From: Silurus meridionalis
Taxonomy: Eukaryota; Chordata; Actinopteri; Siluriformes; Siluridae
DNA: 64,000 bases
Reading direction: 5' to 3'
Assembly (NCBI RefSeq): GCF_014805685.1
Contig: NC_060902.1
Coordinates: 5,137,286-5,201,285 of the forward strand
Part shown: one piece after another, positions 60,332 to 64,000 of the stretch
How positions within the stretch are numbered: position 1 is the stretch's first letter
Layout: the number at the start of each line of letters is the position of its first letter
Position numbers and translations under genes: made by a program
The notes under the pieces: generated by a model
Databases searched by the model: none
Told to the model about the DNA's origin: nothing
What the model saw: the letters and a program-made list of their open reading frames with translations, nothing else

Positions 60332-60351
60332 TAGGGTTAGGGTTAGGGTTA
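60332..60351 (+). repeat. Short interstitial telomere-like repeat (TAGGGT x3)
   Basis: Three full TTAGGG-phase units in otherwise AT-rich DNA. No TE was recognised around it. Confidence 0.9.
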
Positions 60352-62784
60352 AAATAAAAACTTTTATTTTTTAGAATAAAAGTTCTATACATCAGTGATG
60401 ACTGGCAAGAATATAGAATTTTTAGTCTATAACATACAGGATAATTCTTAATTTTGCAAAAATAAATATTATAGCTAAAAGTCTTATAGTGGTTACTTTG
60501 GGGTGGAGCCACCAGATAATGAATGAAGTAGAGGTCCAGACTTATTTTCTTATAGCCCAAACTCTAAAGGAAAATTTGACTGGACCTCTAATTCATGCAT
60601 TATCTGGTGGTCCCACATTAACACTATAACACATTTGTTAACAGTCAAGAGGATGACATGGATTCAAATAAAAAATGTCTTGAAACAGAAGAGATGACTT
60701 GCCCTTGTATCACCATTACACCAGCCAGTCCTCTATGCAGTACTATCCTTTACACTGCTGAGCTAAATGCTAATGTTAAATCAGCCATGTCTCTTTCACA
60801 GTGCGCTCATTATTATACCACTGTAACCACATGAAAAGAAATTGATGAAAAATGGCGCCATGGTTTGATGGAGGACGTGACCCAGGATAAATTCCCCGCA
60901 CACAGTTTAAGTGGTTAACGTGTACCATGCTTTTCAGCTCAGTGGGAAACACAATCGAGCACTGCAATAATCAATGGCCAGCCAGGGCAACTCCTATCAT
61001 GCAGGCAAATTTGAATTCACCCTGTGCCTCGAAGGGAGCATAGCTACACAGCTTATTGCTCCCCTTGTCAGTAGTAACAGTAAATTAAGCACACACTCGC
61101 AAAGTACACACACAATCCAGCAGGCACACAAGTGTGAGCAGTCGCCTGCAGCAATGCCTCATGAGGCCAATGGTAAAGCTATGAATATTCGTGAATGCCC
61201 AGTTCTCCAGCAATACAATGGACATAATAAAAATTGCTGAAATATTTTTCTGTAATATCCAATTTTAAAGTAAACAGATACGTGTAAGTATCTATTTTAA
61301 AATATTGATTGTATAGCTTCATTGCACGAGGTAGAAACAAGCACGAGGTAGAAACAAGGTATCTATAGCAAAGTAAAGTAATTACTGTACTATAACTATT
61401 TTTTAACATATAGCCAAGTTAGCTTGCAAACATTAGTCTGCTATGCTAATGATATCTGCAAGTTAGCTAGCTAAAATTAGCATTATGACCAAATTCTATT
61501 ACAATTATTTAGGAGAATGTGGTCATATAAAAAAAAAATACAGAGTACAGTATATTATACTTTACATTCTGATATACATCCAATATAAGTCCAATATAGG
61601 TATTAATTAAATATATCTAACTAAGTTAAAGCTTTTCTATTTTATGTACAAAAAAAATTAATAAATAAATAAAAAACAACAACAAAAAAGTAAACATTAT
61701 AATGGTACCATGCACTAAAGGTATGTGCTTAAATTTAACACAGAAAGTGTAAAAAGTGTAGAAAGTATACACAGGTTTGTGCAGGAAAGAATAATATGAA
61801 GGTACAATGATATTCTAGCACATCATATACCAGAAGAGAACGTTGTTGATATTGACATTTAAACCTTTTTCTTTACTCAGTATTGCTATTAAAATGTATA
61901 CAATATCATTTAATTTACACTTTCCTTCAGTTATTTCCATTTAAATACTGTAAATGAGAAATGACATACTTATGAGCCATGTTTGCAGGTGTAGCAAAAG
62001 AAGCAATCACAAAGCTCCTTGTGCTAGGAATTGTATAGGATTGTATAATAATTGTAAGGATATAGTAGCAAAAAAACAAAAGGTCCATGTTTCCAGATAT
62101 AGATAATCCTGGTACCTTTGGAATACTCATTGCAACATACTACAATTTGGGACACATTAATTCTAATCTTAGATACATTTTAGGATGTCCAGATTCAGTA
62201 ATGTCCTCTTAAATGTAACTGTGTTATGCTTGTAAGTACAAAATAACTAATAAGGTCAGATGCAAGACAGAAAAGCTTATAAACAGAACTGGACTTTCCC
62301 TAAGCATATTCCATATACAGCACATTATAGTGATAATGATATTTGGCAAATATGGGCAGTTAGATATCATACTCCAAAACTCAAGGCTTGATAAGTGATA
62401 ACAGGTTCACGCTCAATATATCCTACTTTTGCACAGAAACCAGTCAATTCACATGCTTGGCTTCTTTAATAAATACTTAATAAAGTCTGTGATCATTCTG
62501 TAGACCCTGGGAACCCTGGAAAAACATCATGTACACTTCATTTGAAGATTACTGCATAGTAACATCATAGTGTGAATCAACAAAGGCATCAGATAATATG
62601 AAAAGCCAAACAACCTCCCACTCCCCAAATGTGTTATGGAGGAATATTGAGTTATAAAATGTTACCCATATGGGTTGCGGCATCACATGCATTACATGGG
62701 GACATGAGACTTTGGTCTCATTAACTTACACTGACCACAAAACCATCTGCCATGAATTGGGAAATCTAACAAGTGAGAGTAAAG

Positions 62785-63515
62785 TCATCATAATACAGTA
62801 TATGAACAAAAGATTGCAACACCTGACTTTTCCAACCATATGTGGTTCCTCTACAACTCTTACCACACATTTGGAGGAACATAACTACATGACCCTGTCG
62901 CCAGTTTACCACTGTTCCTTCCTTGGACAACTTTTAATACTGACCATTGCAGACACCCCATTAGAACACCCTATTGAGACCCCACAAGACCCCTGCAACA
63001 CCCCACAAGAGCTGCAGTTTTTGCGATGCTCTGACCCATTCGTCTAGCCATCACAATTTGGCTCTTATCATCAAATCCTTACACTTTCCCATTTTCCCTG
63101 CTTCTACCAAATCAACTTTGAGGACAAAATGTTCTTTTGCCTAATATATCCCACCCATTAACAGCAGGATGTCTTTGGATGCAGCAGCAATACATTTTCC
63201 TTCAATTGAATAAAAAAAACAAAGTTCCATGATGCTATGGTTTACATGGGCTGGAGAGGGTTCGGGTTGAGTGGCCTGCTCATATCCTATTAAACACCTC
63301 TGAAATTCATTTAAGTACTGACTGCACACCAGGCCTTGTCACCCTACATCTGTACCTGACCTTACTAATGACGGTGTATCACTGACTGTGCACAAATCTC
63401 CACAAGCACACTCCAAAATCTAGGGGAACAACATCTCAGAAGAGTGAAACAACAAAGCAATTTTGGAATGGAACGTTCAAAAAGCACCTATACATCTTAT
63501 AGTCAGGTGTCAACA
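62785..63515 (+). mobile_element. Tc1-derived element carrying a nested Tc1 fragment
   Basis: The left part, 'acagtatatgaacaaaagat', and the right part ('tattaaacacctctgaaatt', 'atcttatagtcaggtgtcaa') belong to the family at 6443 and 41131. The middle (62880-63165) is foreign. Confidence 0.78.
62880..63165 (-). mobile_element. Nested Tc1-like 5' fragment
   Basis: The complement of the element at 11455-11830: 'ggacaaaatgttcttttgcc' then 'taatatatcccacccattaa' is its leader. The helix-turn-helix codons lie near 63000-63110, where 'cgtctagccatcacaatttg' is the complement of the QIVMARR region. Repeated 'ccccac/accccacaag' units at 62955-63015 show local expansion. Confidence 0.78.
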
Positions 63516-64000
63516 ATGGGATGATCCTCTTTTATTTCATTTTCATTTAAAAATTTATACAAATGTAAATGATGTGTAAAAACTATTACAAAATAAAAAA
63601 GCTTTAAAGTTTCTTTTCTTCTCCTTCGCTATTACAATTTGAGAAACGTTTGACCACCCAAAAGTTACAGACTATGAGCATTGTATTTTAGCTGAAGTAA
63701 GCTACCATTTTATTTAATTTGAATAAAGAAAAAGAAGTTGACAAGAAAGAACAACAAAAAAGTCATAAATGGCAAAAAATAAAATGTTTTTGTTTTTCCT
63801 ATTTTTCAGTTCCAAATGATGGTTGTGCCACTTTGCAGATTTAAAACATTAAATGGCTTTACACAATCTTTATTGCTGAGGTGCATCGGTAAATTCACAG
63901 AATCTCAAGGAAGCCTTATGATAACTTAGTATTATCATTGTGCATGGCAAATCAGGCTTAAATATTTATACTCTTTAATGTCGCAGCAGAGTTCCATTAG

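Larger units (their letters stand above)
25279..64000 (-). other. dock3 intron upstream of the first SH3 exon (partial, >38.7 kb)
   Basis: Inferred because no exon encoding the DOCK3 N-terminus (MW, acidic stretch, KYG) was found above 25278. Repeats are listed separately. Nothing was recognised in 25300-27590, 27905-29480, 29590-30510, 31850-32290, 32800-33390, 34940-38580, 38870-40250, 40700-41125, 41650-43160, 43955-45790, 47920-50415, 53560-54650, 55025-56210, 56330-58870, 59020-59630 and 59710-62780. A few of these hold non-repetitive, homeobox-site-rich blocks, for example 44700-44960 and 36780-36960. T-rich sequence at 28150-28450 and 49680-49975 vaguely resembles fish LTR ends, but I could not confirm that. 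Confidence 0.75.

Overview
This is AT-rich vertebrate DNA, almost certainly from a teleost. The evidence is several kinds of degenerate Tc1/mariner transposon, L2-like and RTE-like LINE fragments, fish-type tRNA SINEs, pogo/Tigger-like and hAT MITEs, and long (TA)n and (CA)n tracts. The repeat mix would suit an ostariophysan such as a catfish, but I cannot fix the species. I see no prokaryotic features, rRNA, tRNA gene or CRISPR array.

The one gene I recognise is dock3 (a DOCK-B Rac exchange factor) on the minus strand. Two short exons carry consecutive parts of its N-terminal SH3 domain: 25195-25278 (84 nt) and 17298-17338 (41 nt). Both have canonical splice sites and matching phases (..G|GA..). 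Nearly the whole window is therefore intron: more than 38.7 kb of the intron upstream of the first exon (25279 to the right end), a complete 7.86-kb intron (17339-25194), and more than 17.2 kb of the next intron (1-17297). I found neither the start-codon exon nor the exon that follows NIK.

Left part (1-17297): an L2-like 3' tail at the left edge, a Tc1 copy with a 194-codon transposase remnant (3.5-4.7 kb), two oppositely oriented Tc1-derived MITEs bordered by (TA)n/(GT)n tracts (6.4-7.6 kb), a MITE ending in CGGACTATAA (8.05-8.79 kb), two abutting Tc1 fragments, a hAT end, another Tc1 fragment, a broken RTE-type LINE (12.5-14.3 kb), and a textbook hAT MITE with an 8-bp target-site duplication (15.3-15.6 kb).

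Middle part (17339-25194): a SINE, an L2-like ORF2/3' end, a diverged local duplication, a Tc1 fossil and two unexplained short open frames.

Right part (25279-64000): an L2-like LINE with reverse-transcriptase remnants (30.5-31.8 kb), an LTR-like repeat, several L2-like tails, a near-identical 778-bp tandem duplication (45.8-47.35 kb), a short RTE-related element, a nested Tc1/MITE/Tigger cluster (50.6-52.4 kb), hAT ends, a G-quadruplex-prone tract beside a (TA)n array (53.3-53.6 kb), a SINE, and a Tc1 fragment nested inside another Tc1-type element (62.8-63.5 kb).

I found no convincing novel biological system. The most useful leads are the dock3 exons, the recent tandem duplication, the nested or TE-born structures, and a few unassigned exon-like frames (7.6-7.9, 20.6-20.7, 24.1-24.3 and 47.6-47.9 kb). 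Most ATG open frames in the window are chance frames in intronic or repeat DNA and are left out.
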